Shown: positions 28,500 to 39,517, counted from the first letter of the stretch. The stretch is 64,000 nucleotides of DNA from Sphingobium sp. KCTC 72723 (GCF_014280435.1 NZ_CP060388.1:682001-746000), one strand, 5' to 3'. Notes: a model not told the origin generated them from the sequence alone. Translations and numbers: made by a program.

Positions 28500-30583
28500 G
28501 GCGTGCCTGCCGGATCGCTGCCGGGCGGCGGCGGTGCGTCATCGACTTCATTGGATGGGGCAGGCGTCGGTGCAGGTTGCGCCGCCGCTTCATTCATTGC
28601 GTTGGCAGCGTTCGCGGCATCATTATCCGCCTGTGGCGGCGGCACTTCGCCCTTTTCGATTGCCTTGGCCAGCCGGAATGCGCCCATCTGCCGGGCCTGC
28701 CGCTCGGTCGGAGTGCCGCCCCAGCCCTTTTCCAGCGTCTCCAGCTTCTCCATCGCCTTCTTGGGATCGAACAGATAGGACAACGTATCGCTGGCGATCA
28801 TCGGCGCGTCCTCGTTGCGGATCATATGGCCGCCATGTTCTATGATGCAGGCGACGGCGTAGCGCGGATTGTCAAACGGGGCGAATCCCTGGAACAGGGC
28901 ATGGTCGCGCAGCTTGAAGGCAAGCGAGCTGTTGCCGCGCACGCCGCCCGCGCGTTCGGCCATGGTGATGCGCCGCACTTGCGCCGTGCCGGTCTTGCCA
29001 GCGATCAGCACGTCGGGGATCGACATGCGTGCCGCGCCGCCGGTGCCGCCGCCATTGACGACGGCGCTCATCGCGTCGCGAATTATGGTCAGATGCTCGT
29101 TCGTAGCCCCCACGGATGCAGGCGCTGGTCGCTGCGCACCATGGATGAAATTGGGCATCAACTGCTTGCCGGTCGCCAGCCGCGCGGCCATCACCGCCAT
29201 CTGGAGCGGGTTGATGAGCATATAGCCCTGACCGATGGTGGCGTTGACGGTGTCGTACACCTGCCATTTCTGGTCGTATTTCTTCATCTTCCACGCCGGG
29301 TCCGGCACGGTGCCATAACTTTGGCTGGGGAAGGGCAGGTCGAATTTCTGGCCCATGCCCACGCGCCGGGCCATGGACGCGATCCGATCGATGCCGACGC
29401 GCTGCGCCATCTGGTAGAAATAGATGTCGCAGCTCTGGGCAATGGCCGTACGCATGTTCACGGCGCCATGGCCGCGCCTTTTGTGGCAATGGAACAGCGT
29501 ATTGCCGACCCGGATCGCGCCGGAACATCCTACTGTTTCCTGCGGCCCGATGCCCGCTTCGAGCAGAGCGAGCGCCACCATCGGCTTGACCGTCGATCCG
29601 GGGGGATACAGCCCCTGCAACGTCTTGTTGCGCAGCGGGACATGGTCGTCCTTCGACAACATCTCCCATTCCAGCTGGCTGATGCCGTCGGAAAAGCTGT
29701 TCGGATCGAAACTGGGCATAGACGCCATCGCCAGCACGTCGCCATTGGCGCAATCCAGCACGACGACCGAGCCGCTCTGTGTCGCCAGCCGCCGCCCGGC
29801 ATATTCCTGCAACCCCGCGTCGATCGTCAGCTTGATCGCGCGGCCCGGCGTGTCGGGCCGGGTGGTGAGTTCCCGCACGATCTTGCCGCGTGCGGTGACT
29901 TCCACGCGCTTGGCGCCGGGTTTTCCGGTCAAATGGCGGTCGAACGCCTTTTCCAGCCCGTCCTTGCCGACCTTGAACCCCGGCGTGATGAGCAGCGGGT
30001 CGCGCCGTTCCTTATAATCTTCCGCCGTCGCTGCGCCGACATAGCCAAGCAGATGGCCAACCGTCGATCCGGCAGGATAATAGCGCGAAAAGCCCTGGCT
30101 GGGCGTGACGCCGGGCAGGTCGGGCAGGCGCACGCTGACGGCGGCATATTGGTCGTAGGTCAGCTTGTCGGCGACCTGCACCGGGCGGAAACCGGCGGAC
30201 TTTTCCAGTTCCATGCGGATGCGATCGACTTCGTCGGACGGGAGGCTCAGCAATTGCGCCAAGTGGCGGACGGTCGCATCGGCATCGACCACGCGCTGCG
30301 GGATCAAATCGACGCGGAAGTCCGTGCGGTTATTGGCCAGCGGTCGCCCGTTGCGATCGACGATCCAGCCCCGGCGCGGCGGTATGAGCGTCAGATTGAC
30401 CCGGTTGCTTTCGGACAAGAGGCTATATTTCTGATTTTCCGCGACGCTGATCCACGCCATCCGCCCGGCCAGCACTGCGCCGATCGTCCCCTGTATCCCG
30501 CCCAAAACCATGGCCCTGCGCGTGAAGGTGAAGGTCTGGGCCGCTTCGGTGATGATCTTGCGCTTGGACGTCAGGAATTTCAT
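28496..30583 (-). CDS. mrdA: Penicillin-binding protein 2 (elongasome transpeptidase)
   Basis: 695 aa. One N-terminal membrane helix (about residues 25-45) follows a short cytoplasmic part. The PBP dimerisation domain contains PPRRGWIVDRNGRPLANN. The transpeptidase domain has the active serine in PPGSTVKPM (Ser330), SCD in the SxN position and KTGTAQ near 530. The C-terminal 60 residues are a low-complexity Pro/Ala tail. The start at 30583 overlaps the mreD stop (ATGA); a longer frame to 30832 lies inside mreD and was rejected. Confidence 0.95.
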   Translation of the reverse strand: MKFLTSKRKIITEAAQTFTFTRRAMVLGGIQGTIGAVLAGRMAWISVAENQKYSLLSESNRVNLTLIPPRRGWIVDRNGRPLANNRTDFRVDLIPQRVVDADATVRHLAQLLSLPSDEVDRIRMELEKSAGFRPVQVADKLTYDQYAAVSVRLPDLPGVTPSQGFSRYYPAGSTVGHLLGYVGAATAEDYKERRDPLLITPGFKVGKDGLEKAFDRHLTGKPGAKRVEVTARGKIVRELTTRPDTPGRAIKLTIDAGLQEYAGRRLATQSGSVVVLDCANGDVLAMASMPSFDPNSFSDGISQLEWEMLSKDDHVPLRNKTLQGLYPPGSTVKPMVALALLEAGIGPQETVGCSGAIRVGNTLFHCHKRRGHGAVNMRTAIAQSCDIYFYQMAQRVGIDRIASMARRVGMGQKFDLPFPSQSYGTVPDPAWKMKKYDQKWQVYDTVNATIGQGYMLINPLQMAVMAARLATGKQLMPNFIHGAQRPAPASVGATNEHLTIIRDAMSAVVNGGGTGGAARMSIPDVLIAGKTGTAQVRRITMAERAGGVRGNSSLAFKLRDHALFQGFAPFDNPRYAVACIIEHGGHMIRNEDAPMIASDTLSYLFDPKKAMEKLETLEKGWGGTPTERQARQMGAFRLAKAIEKGEVPPPQADNDAANAANAMNEAAAQPAPTPAPSNEVDDAPPPPGSDPAGTP

Positions 30584-31107
30584 GCCATCACGCGCCAGCG
30601 GTCGATCCGGGCGCATTGCCGGACGACGAAGGGAAACAGCAATATCGTCCAGAGCATTTGTGGCGCGACCAACAGCAAGCTCACATCGCCTCCGCCCGTA
30701 ATCTGGGCCAGCAACAGGCCACCTGTAATACAGAAGATAATCGCGACGGCGGCAATTAGCCAGTCCTGCCGATAGCTGCGCCAGATCATGCGCTGTTCGA
30801 TCGTATCGACACCGATGAGCATGACGGTCCACAGGAACATGCCCGACCCGATCGGTTGTCCGCTCATCATATCATCGAACAGGCCCAGCGGCAGGCCGAT
30901 CCATGCACGCCACAATTCCGGTCGCAAGAGCCGCCACGACAGCAGCAGCAGCAGGCCGAACGGGGGCATGACCGGCGTCTGCGCGATCAGTGGCAACGCA
31001 GTCACCATCGACCCTATCAGCACCGTGACAACAGGGATGCCCGCCAGCCGGAAGCGGGAAGGGTGGCGGCCAAGGCGCGGCACATGATTGAGGTGCCGGT
31101 CGATCAT
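30580..31107 (-). CDS. mreD: Rod shape-determining membrane protein MreD
   Basis: 175 aa with about five or six hydrophobic helices, including PPFGLLLLLSWRLLRPELW and a GLPLGLFDDMMSGQPIGSG loop typical of MreD. It belongs to the elongasome with MreC and the RodA/PBP2 pair. It overlaps mreC and mrdA by four bases each, so translation is coupled. Confidence 0.9.
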   Translation of the reverse strand: MIDRHLNHVPRLGRHPSRFRLAGIPVVTVLIGSMVTALPLIAQTPVMPPFGLLLLLSWRLLRPELWRAWIGLPLGLFDDMMSGQPIGSGMFLWTVMLIGVDTIEQRMIWRSYRQDWLIAAVAIIFCITGGLLLAQITGGGDVSLLLVAPQMLWTILLFPFVVRQCARIDRWRVMA

Positions 31108-32039
31108 GGCGCGGTTGCGTTTGCCGCCGGTGCCATGGGTTGCGCCGTTTCCGGTCCGCCCGATGGGGTTGCCATCGCCGGGTCGGGCCGGGTCACCATC
31201 TCCTCGAACGGTTTTTCCACCACGACGGCATCAACACGCGAAGGGTTGGCAAGCGGTACGCCCCAGGCGATTTCGCCCTGAACCCGCACCACGACCGCGA
31301 CCGGGATGTTGGGCTGATAAATGCCGCCAATGCCCGACGTGACCAGCAGGTCGCCCAGCTTGAATGGATTGCGTTCGGCCGACAATGCGCGGATTTCCAG
31401 CGACCCGTCGCCTGCGCCCGTCGAAATGGCAGGCACGCTGTCATTGGCGCGGCGCACCGGCACGATATTGCCGGTATCGGTCAGCAACAGCACTTCGGCG
31501 GTGTTGGGCGTGGTCGTATGCACGCGCCCGATCAGCCCTTCGGCCGCGCGCACCGGCATCCCCGGCCGCACGCCCTGCCACCGGCCCGCGCTCAGCCGCG
31601 CCAGACGGCGCACGCTGGAGGAGGAGGAGGCGATCAGCCGCGCGCTCAACAGTGCATTGCCATCCTCATCCACCAGCCGCAGCAAGCGTTTGAGGCGCGC
31701 ATTTTCCTGTGCGATCGCCTTTGCTTCGATGATGCGGTTGCGGTCGGATTCCACCTGTCGGCGCAGGGCGACATTCTGCGTGCCGGCCCGCCAATAAGCA
31801 GACAGGACTTCATCGACGGATCCGACGCCGCTCACCATATTCTTGAGGCCCATGGACAATGGCCGGGTCGCTTCCGCCGTGACCGTGCGTATGCCCGCAA
31901 AGCCAGTGGGATCGAAGATCGCAACGACGACCAGCAGCAAGCCGATGGCAGCACCCGTGACCGCCACGACATAGCTGGCGAACAGGCTATATTGCGCCTT
32001 CCGGTTCAGTCCGGGGCGTCGGCTGGGTGGCCGCGCCAT
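31104..32039 (-). CDS. mreC: Rod shape-determining protein MreC
   Basis: 311 aa. A basic N-terminus and one membrane helix (about 14-38) are followed by a coiled coil (about 70-110, NVALRRQVESDRNRIIEAK) and two beta-barrel domains in the periplasm. The motif LLVTSGIGGIYQPNIPVAVV near 230 is typical. The C-terminal tail is rich in Pro and Ala. Lies 17 bases after mreB. Confidence 0.93.
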   Translation of the reverse strand: MARPPSRRPGLNRKAQYSLFASYVVAVTGAAIGLLLVVVAIFDPTGFAGIRTVTAEATRPLSMGLKNMVSGVGSVDEVLSAYWRAGTQNVALRRQVESDRNRIIEAKAIAQENARLKRLLRLVDEDGNALLSARLIASSSSSVRRLARLSAGRWQGVRPGMPVRAAEGLIGRVHTTTPNTAEVLLLTDTGNIVPVRRANDSVPAISTGAGDGSLEIRALSAERNPFKLGDLLVTSGIGGIYQPNIPVAVVVRVQGEIAWGVPLANPSRVDAVVVEKPFEEMVTRPDPAMATPSGGPETAQPMAPAANATAP

Positions 32040-32056
32040 CTACGCTTCCCTTTCGA

Positions 32057-33106
<1,050 letters not shown>

Positions 33107-33263
33107 TTATCCTGTATCGTCCGTCGTCCCCGCGACGCGATATGGGGACTGGCCGGAAGCTGTTCTGCTTGTACCGCAACCCGCTTGTTCCTTGCGCCTT
33201 GCAGTGCAAAAAAATCAGGATCGCGGCTCGCGGAAAGCGCTCGATTGGGCTAGTCCCTAATCA

Positions 33264-35054
33264 ATGTCAATACGCCGTCTGCCCGAACATCTGGTCAATC
33301 GTATCGCTGCCGGTGAAGTGGTCGAAAGACCCGCCAGCGCGCTCAAGGAAATCGTCGAAAACGCTTTGGACGCTGGGGCGACTCGGCTTGCCATTCGCCT
33401 GTCCAACGGCGGATTGGACCGGATCGAAGTGAGCGACGATGGTTGTGGCATGGATTCGGCGGACATGGCGCTGGCGCTGGAACGCCATGCCACGTCCAAG
33501 CTGCCCGATGATGCCATTGAAAATGTGGCGACTTTGGGCTTTCGCGGCGAAGCGCTCCCCTCCATCGCCAGCGTCGCCCGCCTCTCCATCGACAGCCGCG
33601 TTACGGGCAGCGACGGGTGGAACCGCACCGTCGATAATGGCCAATTCGTGGCGGAGGGACCAGCCGCACTCCCGCCCGGCACCCGCGTCACCGTAGAGCA
33701 GCTTTTCGCCAAAGTGCCTGCCCGCCGCAAATTCCTGCGCTCGGCCAAGGCGGAATATGCCGCCTGCCTCGACATCGTCCGCCGTCTCGCCATGGCACAT
33801 CCCGCCGTCGCTTTTTCGCTCGAACATGATGGTCGCCGGGTGCTGGGCGTGCAGGCAGGCGACGCACGGGAAGAAAGGGTGGCCGCGCTGACCGACCGGG
33901 CGCTGGCCGACAATCATGTCATCGTCAGCCTGGAACGCGAAGGCGTGCGCCTGTCGGGCGTCGCGTCGATCCCGACCTACAATCGGGGCGTGGGCGATCA
34001 TCAATATCTGTTCGTCAACGGGCGTCCGGTCAAGGACCGGCTGCTGATCGGCGCGTTGCGCGGTGCCTATGCCGACATGTTGGCGCGGGACCGGCATCCC
34101 GTGGTCGCCCTGTTCCTCGACGTGCCGCCGCTCGACGTCGATGTGAACGTCCATCCCGCCAAGACCGAAGTGCGCTTTCGCGATCCCACGATGATCCGGG
34201 GGATGATCGTGTCCGGCCTGCGCCGCGCATTGGATGCCGAAGGCTTTCGTGCGGTGCAACATGCAGACGCCGCTGCGCTGTCGGCATGGCGGGCCGAACC
34301 CGTATCGCCCACGCCCATCGGTGCGATGCCGATCTTCGACGCGGCGGCCGTGGCCTATAACCCGCTGGCATCCAGCTTCGGGGATCGCCGCTCCACTTTC
34401 CTCACCCCGCCGCCCCAAGCCCGCGCCGAACCCGCCGCCGCGCCCGCGCCGGAGGGGCAGAGCTTCCCGCTGGGCGTCGCGCGCGGGCAAGTCGCGCGCA
34501 CCTATATCGTCGCCGAAGCCGAGGACGGCCTCGTCATCGTGGACCAGCACGCGGCGCATGAAAGGTTGACGCTGGAACGGATGCGCCGCGCGATGGAGGG
34601 CCAGGAAAATGGCAATCGCGTGGCGTCGCAGGCACTGCTGCTCCCCGAAGTGGTCGAACTGGAAGAAACGGCCTGCGACCGGCTGGAAGCGCGCGCCGCC
34701 GAACTGCATGATTTCGGGCTGGACCTCGAACGCTTCGGCCCGTCCGCCATGCTGGTCCGCGCGGTCCCGGCGATGCTGGGGCAATCGGACGTGCAGGGAC
34801 TGGTGACGGATCTGGCCGATGATCTTGCCGCCTATGACAGCGCCTTGTCGCTCAAGGAACGGCTCGATCTGGTCGCTGCGACGATGGCCTGCCACGGATC
34901 GGTCCGCGCGGGCCGGGTGCTGAGTGTCGCGGAAATGAACGCGCTGCTGCGTGAAATGGAAGTGACCCCGCGTTCGGGCCAGTGCAACCACGGCCGCCCG
35001 ACCTGGGTAAAGCTGGGCCATGGCGACATAGAAAAATTATTCGGAAGGAAATGA
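33264..35054 (+). CDS. mutL: DNA mismatch repair protein MutL
   Basis: 596 aa. GHKL ATPase motifs ENALDAGAT, DDGCGM and GFRGEALPSI are in the first 100 residues. The C-terminal domain holds the metal-dependent nickase signature DQHAAHERLTLE (from residue 427) with ACHGSVRAG and CNHGRPTW, so this MutL should nick DNA itself, in line with species lacking MutH. A Pro/Ala linker spans about 355-400. Divergent from mreB; a small secreted protein gene follows after four bases. Confidence 0.95.
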   Translation: MSIRRLPEHLVNRIAAGEVVERPASALKEIVENALDAGATRLAIRLSNGGLDRIEVSDDGCGMDSADMALALERHATSKLPDDAIENVATLGFRGEALPSIASVARLSIDSRVTGSDGWNRTVDNGQFVAEGPAALPPGTRVTVEQLFAKVPARRKFLRSAKAEYAACLDIVRRLAMAHPAVAFSLEHDGRRVLGVQAGDAREERVAALTDRALADNHVIVSLEREGVRLSGVASIPTYNRGVGDHQYLFVNGRPVKDRLLIGALRGAYADMLARDRHPVVALFLDVPPLDVDVNVHPAKTEVRFRDPTMIRGMIVSGLRRALDAEGFRAVQHADAAALSAWRAEPVSPTPIGAMPIFDAAAVAYNPLASSFGDRRSTFLTPPPQARAEPAAAPAPEGQSFPLGVARGQVARTYIVAEAEDGLVIVDQHAAHERLTLERMRRAMEGQENGNRVASQALLLPEVVELEETACDRLEARAAELHDFGLDLERFGPSAMLVRAVPAMLGQSDVQGLVTDLADDLAAYDSALSLKERLDLVAATMACHGSVRAGRVLSVAEMNALLREMEVTPRSGQCNHGRPTWVKLGHGDIEKLFGRK

Positions 35055-35058
35055 CCTG

Positions 35059-35556
35059 ATGTCGATGATTTTGGCCCTGCTGCTCGCCGCCGCGCCCGCT
35101 GCCGATCCGCTGTGCGCCACCCCTGCGCCGCTGGCCGAACCCTGGACCAGTTGGACCCAGAGCGGGCAGGGCAAGGCGGGAACGCAGGCGCAGGGCGCGC
35201 CCGCGCTGATCCTGGGCAAGCCGGTCGTCGCCACGCTGACGCCCGCCGTCCATGTGCAATTCGCCGTGCCGCCGGGCAAGGGTGCGACGGAGGGCTTTGG
35301 CGGCCTGCTTGCGCTTTCGCTCAAGCAATCGGCGCGGATCGGCATTGGCCTGTCCGGCCCGGCCTGGGTCGATGTCGTCAGCGGCACCACGCCCGTCGCA
35401 TCGGTCGACCATGGCCATGGCCCGGACTGTTCGGGCCTGCGCAAAATCGTCTGGTTCGACCTGCCCGCCGGACGCCATCTGGTGCAGATCGCCGGATCGA
35501 AAACGCCGGACATACGAGTGATGGCGGCGGACGCGAAGGCGAACCAGCCGCGTTAA
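35059..35556 (+). CDS. Small exported hypothetical protein
   Basis: 165 aa with a short hydrophobic N-terminus (MSMILALLLAAAPAADP) that looks like a cleavable signal. The rest is a predicted beta-rich domain with a pair of cysteines (Cys19 and one in GPDCSGLRKIVW). I do not recognise a family. Starts five bases after the mutL stop, so it is co-transcribed with it. No catalytic motif is visible. Confidence 0.7.
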   Translation: MSMILALLLAAAPAADPLCATPAPLAEPWTSWTQSGQGKAGTQAQGAPALILGKPVVATLTPAVHVQFAVPPGKGATEGFGGLLALSLKQSARIGIGLSGPAWVDVVSGTTPVASVDHGHGPDCSGLRKIVWFDLPAGRHLVQIAGSKTPDIRVMAADAKANQPR

Positions 35557-35569
35557 CTAACACTGCGTA

Positions 35570-35629
35570 TTCCCGCGCAGGCGGGAATCCAGTCCCTACG
35601 CCCGGACTGGGTTCCCGCCTGCGCGGGAA
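35570..35629. repeat. Palindromic intergenic repeat
   Basis: Arms TTCCCGCGCAGGCGGGAA plus TCCAGTCC (35570-35595) and its reverse complement (35604-35629) around an 8-base loop. Each arm is itself nearly palindromic. It lies between two convergent genes and could end transcription in both directions. Similar GCGGGAA palindromes are widespread REP-like repeats in related genomes (from memory). Confidence 0.8.
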
Positions 35630-35650
35630 CACGCCGCTACTGCAACAAAC

Positions 35651-36115
35651 TCACACCGGCCGCGTGCGCCACATGGCGATCGGTATCATGGTCAGCACCG
35701 GCTGGTCGTCCTGATTGAAGATCGTCACCTTGCTGCGCACGATCCCCATTTCGGGGCGGCTCTGGGACGCCTTCTTGTCGATCAGTTCGCTTGTCCCGCG
35801 CAGCGTGTCGCCGGGCCGCACCGGACGTAGCCAGCGCAATTCGTCCACCCCCATTGCGCCCAGACTGGCGGCCTGCCGCCCCGGATTGCGCTGCATTTCC
35901 GCGACGAACATCTTCATGAACAGCGCCGTCGTATGCCATCCACTGGCCGACAACGTACCAAAATGGGTGGTCGCCGCCGCTTCGTCCGACAAGTGAAAGG
36001 GCTGCGCATCGAATTCGGCGGCGAACGCGATCGTCTCATCACGGCTGATGGTCAGCGGCCCGAAATCGAAACTGTCGCCGACGTTCAGATCCTCGAAATA
36101 GATGATGTCGTCCAT
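35651..36115 (-). CDS. MaoC-like hot-dog dehydratase/hydratase
   Basis: 154 aa single hot-dog domain. The N-terminal part (YFEDLNVGDSFDFGPLTIS, then AFAAEFDAQPFHLSDEAA) carries the hydratase-2 type D-x(4)-H signature, as D36 and H41 in FDAQPFHLS. Probable enoyl-CoA hydratase-type activity; substrate unknown. No fatty-acid genes are adjacent. Confidence 0.85.
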   Translation of the reverse strand: MDDIIYFEDLNVGDSFDFGPLTISRDETIAFAAEFDAQPFHLSDEAAATTHFGTLSASGWHTTALFMKMFVAEMQRNPGRQAASLGAMGVDELRWLRPVRPGDTLRGTSELIDKKASQSRPEMGIVRSKVTIFNQDDQPVLTMIPIAMWRTRPV

Positions 36116-36174
36116 TGCGCGTCGCTCCTGCCGGTGAAACCCTCGTGTAGGACTGGCTTACGTTTACGTCAATG

Positions 36175-37764
36175 TCAGCTGATCTGAAGCGAGGGCTGGC
36201 CGCGCGGCACAGTCATCGTCGCGCGCGTGCTGATCGCGCCGCCCGGCGTCGAAACCTGATCCATCACGCGCGCCCTGGTCGTCCAGGCGTCGGGCGTGAC
36301 TTCGCAGACCAGATAGCCGCGCTGGTCGTTGATGAATTTCAACTCGCTATTATTCTTCAGCATCACGTCGCTGCCGGTGCGCCGGTCCGACCCGTCGCCA
36401 CCCGAAGAGATCGACGTTGACACAAATTCTACTGCCACCGTCTTGTCGCCATTATCGAGCAGCCCGGCAAAATTCTGATGCTCGTCCCCGGTCAGCACGA
36501 CGACATTGTCCAGCCCGCGCATCTTGCCCAGCAGGCGATTGCGCTGCGCGGTATAGGCGGCCCAACTGTCGATATTATAGATTTTCGCCTTCTCGTCCGC
36601 GTAACGCCGCCGGTCGAGCGACATCATCATCACCTGCTGCGCCACGCAATTCCATTTGGCCTGCCCGCGCTTCATATTGCCGACCAGCCAATTTTCTTCC
36701 TGCGCGGAAATGACCTGCGCCTTGCTGTCGTCGATGCCGGGGCAATAGGGTTTGAACCCGTCATCGCAGGGCTGTTGCGTGCGGAAGGACCGGGTGTCGA
36801 GAAAGTCCATCGACAGCAGGTCGCCAAAGCGCGCTTCCCGATACATGTCCGTGATGATGCCGTTGCGCGGCAGCAAAGCGGCGCGCACCGGCATATATTC
36901 GTACCACACCTGCAGACCGGCCTGACGGCGCAGGCGGAATATATCCTGCGGCACATCCTTCCAATTATGATCGCCGACCCAGTTATTCTCCACCTCATGA
37001 TCGTCGAAGGTCGAAAACCATGTGTGTTTGGCGCGCGCCGCCTGCAAATCATAATCGCTCAGATATTGGGCGTAACGCAGGCGATAGTCGGCCACGTCGA
37101 AACAATCCTGGCCGACATGCTGGCGCACCTGCGCCTCAGGCAGTCCGTCCTTGTCATATTCCGGTCCGCGCTGCTTATATTCGTAGATGAAGTCGCCATA
37201 ATGATAGACGAAGGCCAGGTCATCTTCCCGCGCCAGATGGCGGAATGCAGTGAAATAGCCGTCCTCGTAATTCTGGCATCCCGCCACGCCGAATTTCATC
37301 GCGGCCGGGCTGGCCGAAGCCAGCGGCAAGGTGCGCGCACGGCCCCGCGACGACTGGTCGCTGCCCAGCGCAAAACGATACCAATAGGGCCGGTCGGGTT
37401 GCAGGCCCGTCACTTCGACATGGACGCTATGGCCCAGTTCCGGTCGCGCTGTCGCTTCGCCGGTCGCAACGATGGTCTTGAACCGATCGTCGCTCGATAC
37501 CTCCCACTTCACCGGCAACGGCACCATCGGCATCCCGCCATGCGGTTCGAACGGCTTGGGAGCCAGCTTGGTCCAGATGACGAAGCCGTCCGCCGCCGGA
37601 TCGCCCGATGTCACGCCCAGCGCGAACGGATAGCCCGCAAACCAGCTTTGCGCCCGCAAAATGGCAGGCGCGCCAATGGCAGGCGCGATAGTGGCGGCGG
37701 TCAGGAGTTGGCGGCGCGTGAACATGGGGGCGGGCGACCTTGAACTGTTATACAATTGCTTCAT
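36175..37764 (-). CDS. PhoD-like alkaline phosphatase/phosphodiesterase
   Basis: 529 aa. A Tat signal is visible (FTRRQLLTAATIAPAIGAPA), so it is exported folded. The PhoD N-terminal domain (GVTSGDPAADGFVIWTKLAP) and metallophosphatase motifs VAGCQNYEDGYF, HYGDFIYEY, FDDHEVENNW and LTGDEHQNFAG are all present. Predicted to release phosphate from phosphodiesters in the periplasm. Start 37764 has AGGCGG upstream; ATG 37725, just before the Tat motif, is an alternative. Confidence 0.9.
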   Translation of the reverse strand: MKQLYNSSRSPAPMFTRRQLLTAATIAPAIGAPAILRAQSWFAGYPFALGVTSGDPAADGFVIWTKLAPKPFEPHGGMPMVPLPVKWEVSSDDRFKTIVATGEATARPELGHSVHVEVTGLQPDRPYWYRFALGSDQSSRGRARTLPLASASPAAMKFGVAGCQNYEDGYFTAFRHLAREDDLAFVYHYGDFIYEYKQRGPEYDKDGLPEAQVRQHVGQDCFDVADYRLRYAQYLSDYDLQAARAKHTWFSTFDDHEVENNWVGDHNWKDVPQDIFRLRRQAGLQVWYEYMPVRAALLPRNGIITDMYREARFGDLLSMDFLDTRSFRTQQPCDDGFKPYCPGIDDSKAQVISAQEENWLVGNMKRGQAKWNCVAQQVMMMSLDRRRYADEKAKIYNIDSWAAYTAQRNRLLGKMRGLDNVVVLTGDEHQNFAGLLDNGDKTVAVEFVSTSISSGGDGSDRRTGSDVMLKNNSELKFINDQRGYLVCEVTPDAWTTRARVMDQVSTPGGAISTRATMTVPRGQPSLQIS

Positions 37765-37814
37765 TAGCCGCCTGCCATGGCGACGCAATATGACATTGGC
37801 GTGTATCGGCTGCG

Positions 37815-38309
37815 TCAGGCGACCCAGTCGCGCAAGCCGCCCCATATTTCCGTCTTCTGTGCGCGGGCCATGCTGGCATAGGCACCACTGGAGGAGGGCA
37901 GGTCGATCAGCGCCAGATCGGGTCGATGTCCCAGTCGCCGCCGCCCGTGCAGCGCCGCCATCTTGCCGTTGAACGCCACGGCACGCAGCGCAGGCAGGTG
38001 GCCTGCGAACTGGCCAAGGTCGCGCAGCGCAGCGTCGCGAATGGCCCCGTCCAGGCTGCCCTGCCGCTGCGCGCTTTCCATCACGTCCCACAGGCCGACC
38101 CCGCGTGCGCGCAGGCGCTGCAACCGCATGGCATAGGGTATCGCGCGCAGATCCTCACCCGTCGCCTCGCCGATCAGCGACCAGAATCCATTGCCGGGAT
38201 GCGCATAATATTCGCCCTGCCGGATCGACGCATCGCCCGGCAGGCTGCCCAGCACCAGCAGCCGCGTGTCCGTATCAACGCTGGGCGGAAAGGCGAATTT
38301 GAGCGTCAT
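37815..38309 (-). CDS. DNA-deoxyinosine glycosylase (UDG superfamily)
   Basis: 164 aa. LLVLGSLPGDASIRQGEYYAHPGNGFW near residue 17 is the uracil-DNA-glycosylase-like active-site region in its hypoxanthine-specific form, and LPSSSGAYASM near 137 is the second conserved segment. Predicted to excise deaminated bases, mainly hypoxanthine. ATG 38309 is preceded by GGGGGTGG; the frame extends 11 residues further upstream. Confidence 0.8.
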   Translation of the reverse strand: MTLKFAFPPSVDTDTRLLVLGSLPGDASIRQGEYYAHPGNGFWSLIGEATGEDLRAIPYAMRLQRLRARGVGLWDVMESAQRQGSLDGAIRDAALRDLGQFAGHLPALRAVAFNGKMAALHGRRRLGHRPDLALIDLPSSSGAYASMARAQKTEIWGGLRDWVA

Positions 38310-38337
38310 GCCACCCCCGACCGTCGCCCCCATGCGC

Positions 38338-38411
38338 GTCACCCCAGCGCAGGCTGGGGTCTCAGGCGTCAGTGTGCTGCCTCACAAGACCCCAGCCTGC
38401 GCTGGGGTGAC
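38338..38411. repeat. Palindromic intergenic repeat (CCCCAGC family)
   Basis: GTCACCCCAGCGCAGGCTGG plus GGTCT (38338-38362) is repeated as its exact reverse complement at 38387-38411. The same family appears inside glyS at 50143-50224. Located between the glycosylase and ychF genes. Confidence 0.85.
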
Positions 38412-38416
38412 GGGAA

Positions 38417-39517
38417 TTAAACGTTAAACCGGAACAGCATGATGTCGCCATCCTGCGTGACATATTCCTTGCCTTCGGACCGCCATTTGCCAGCATCCTT
38501 GGCACCGGCTTCGCCATTATACTGGACGAAATCGGCGTAAGCCATGGTTTCGGCGCGGATGAAGCCTTTTTCGAAATCGGTATGGATTGCGCCAGCGGCC
38601 TGCGGTGCCTTGCTGCCCTTGAACACGGTCCATGCCCGCGCTTCCTTTGGTCCCACGGTGAAAAAGGTGATGAGGCCCAGCAATTCATAGCCCGCCCGGA
38701 TGATCCGCGCGAGACCCGCTTCGGCAAGGCCCAGCGCGTCGAGATATTCGGCGCGTTCCTCGACCGGCATGGTCACCAGTTCCGCCTCGATCGCGGCGGA
38801 CACGATAACGGCCTTCGCATTTTCGGCGGCGGCCTTTTCGAACACGCGGGCCGAATGGGCGTTGCCGCTGGACGCGCTGTCCTCCTCGACATTGCAGACA
38901 TAGAGGACCGGCTTGGCTGTCAGCAACTGCGCCTGCGCAAACAACCGTTCTTCTTCCTCGTCGCGCGGCTTGGTCAACCGCGCAGGCTTACCGTCGCGCA
39001 ACAGGTCCAGCGCCTGGCCCAGCACGGCCGCCGCTGCCTTGGATTCCTTGTCGCCCTGCGCCGCTTTCTTGGCCAGCGCAGGCACCCGCTTTTCCAGACT
39101 CTCCAGATCGGCCAGCATCAATTCGGTTTCCACCGTTTCCGCGTCGGCAATCGGATCGACCTTGTTTTCGACATGGGTGATGTCGTCATCCTCGAAACAG
39201 CGCAGGACGTGGACGATCGCGTCGGTTTCGCGGATGTTGGCGAGGAACTGGTTGCCCAGCCCTTCGCCCTTCGACGCGCCGCGCACCAGTCCTGCAATGT
39301 CCACGAACGCCAGCTGCGTTTCGATGATCTTGGCCGACCCGCCAATCTTCGCGATCGTTTCCAGCCGATCGTCCGGCACGGCCACGCGGCCCTCATTGGG
39401 TTCGATCGTGCAGAAGGGGTAATTGGCCGCCTGCGCCGCCTGCGTTTCGGTCAGCGCGTTGAACAGGGTGGACTTGCCCACATTGGGAAGGCCGACGATA
39501 CCGCAACGAAAACCCAT
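38417..39517 (-). CDS. ychF: Redox-regulated ATPase YchF
   Basis: 366 aa Obg-family P-loop protein that prefers ATP and associates with ribosomes. Walker A GLPNVGKST (9-17), DIAGLVRGASKGEGLGNQFL near 68, and the C-terminal TGS domain (ITFFTVGPKEARAWT). ATG 39517 begins MGFRCGIVGLP, the standard family start; the open frame runs 84 codons further with no family character. Confidence 0.95.
   Translation of the reverse strand: MGFRCGIVGLPNVGKSTLFNALTETQAAQAANYPFCTIEPNEGRVAVPDDRLETIAKIGGSAKIIETQLAFVDIAGLVRGASKGEGLGNQFLANIRETDAIVHVLRCFEDDDITHVENKVDPIADAETVETELMLADLESLEKRVPALAKKAAQGDKESKAAAAVLGQALDLLRDGKPARLTKPRDEEEERLFAQAQLLTAKPVLYVCNVEEDSASSGNAHSARVFEKAAAENAKAVIVSAAIEAELVTMPVEERAEYLDALGLAEAGLARIIRAGYELLGLITFFTVGPKEARAWTVFKGSKAPQAAGAIHTDFEKGFIRAETMAYADFVQYNGEAGAKDAGKWRSEGKEYVTQDGDIMLFRFNV

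Noticed and set aside
28577..30775. 732-codon plus-strand frame
   Set aside because: Antisense to mrdA; low-complexity Arg/His/Gly-rich translation with no family.
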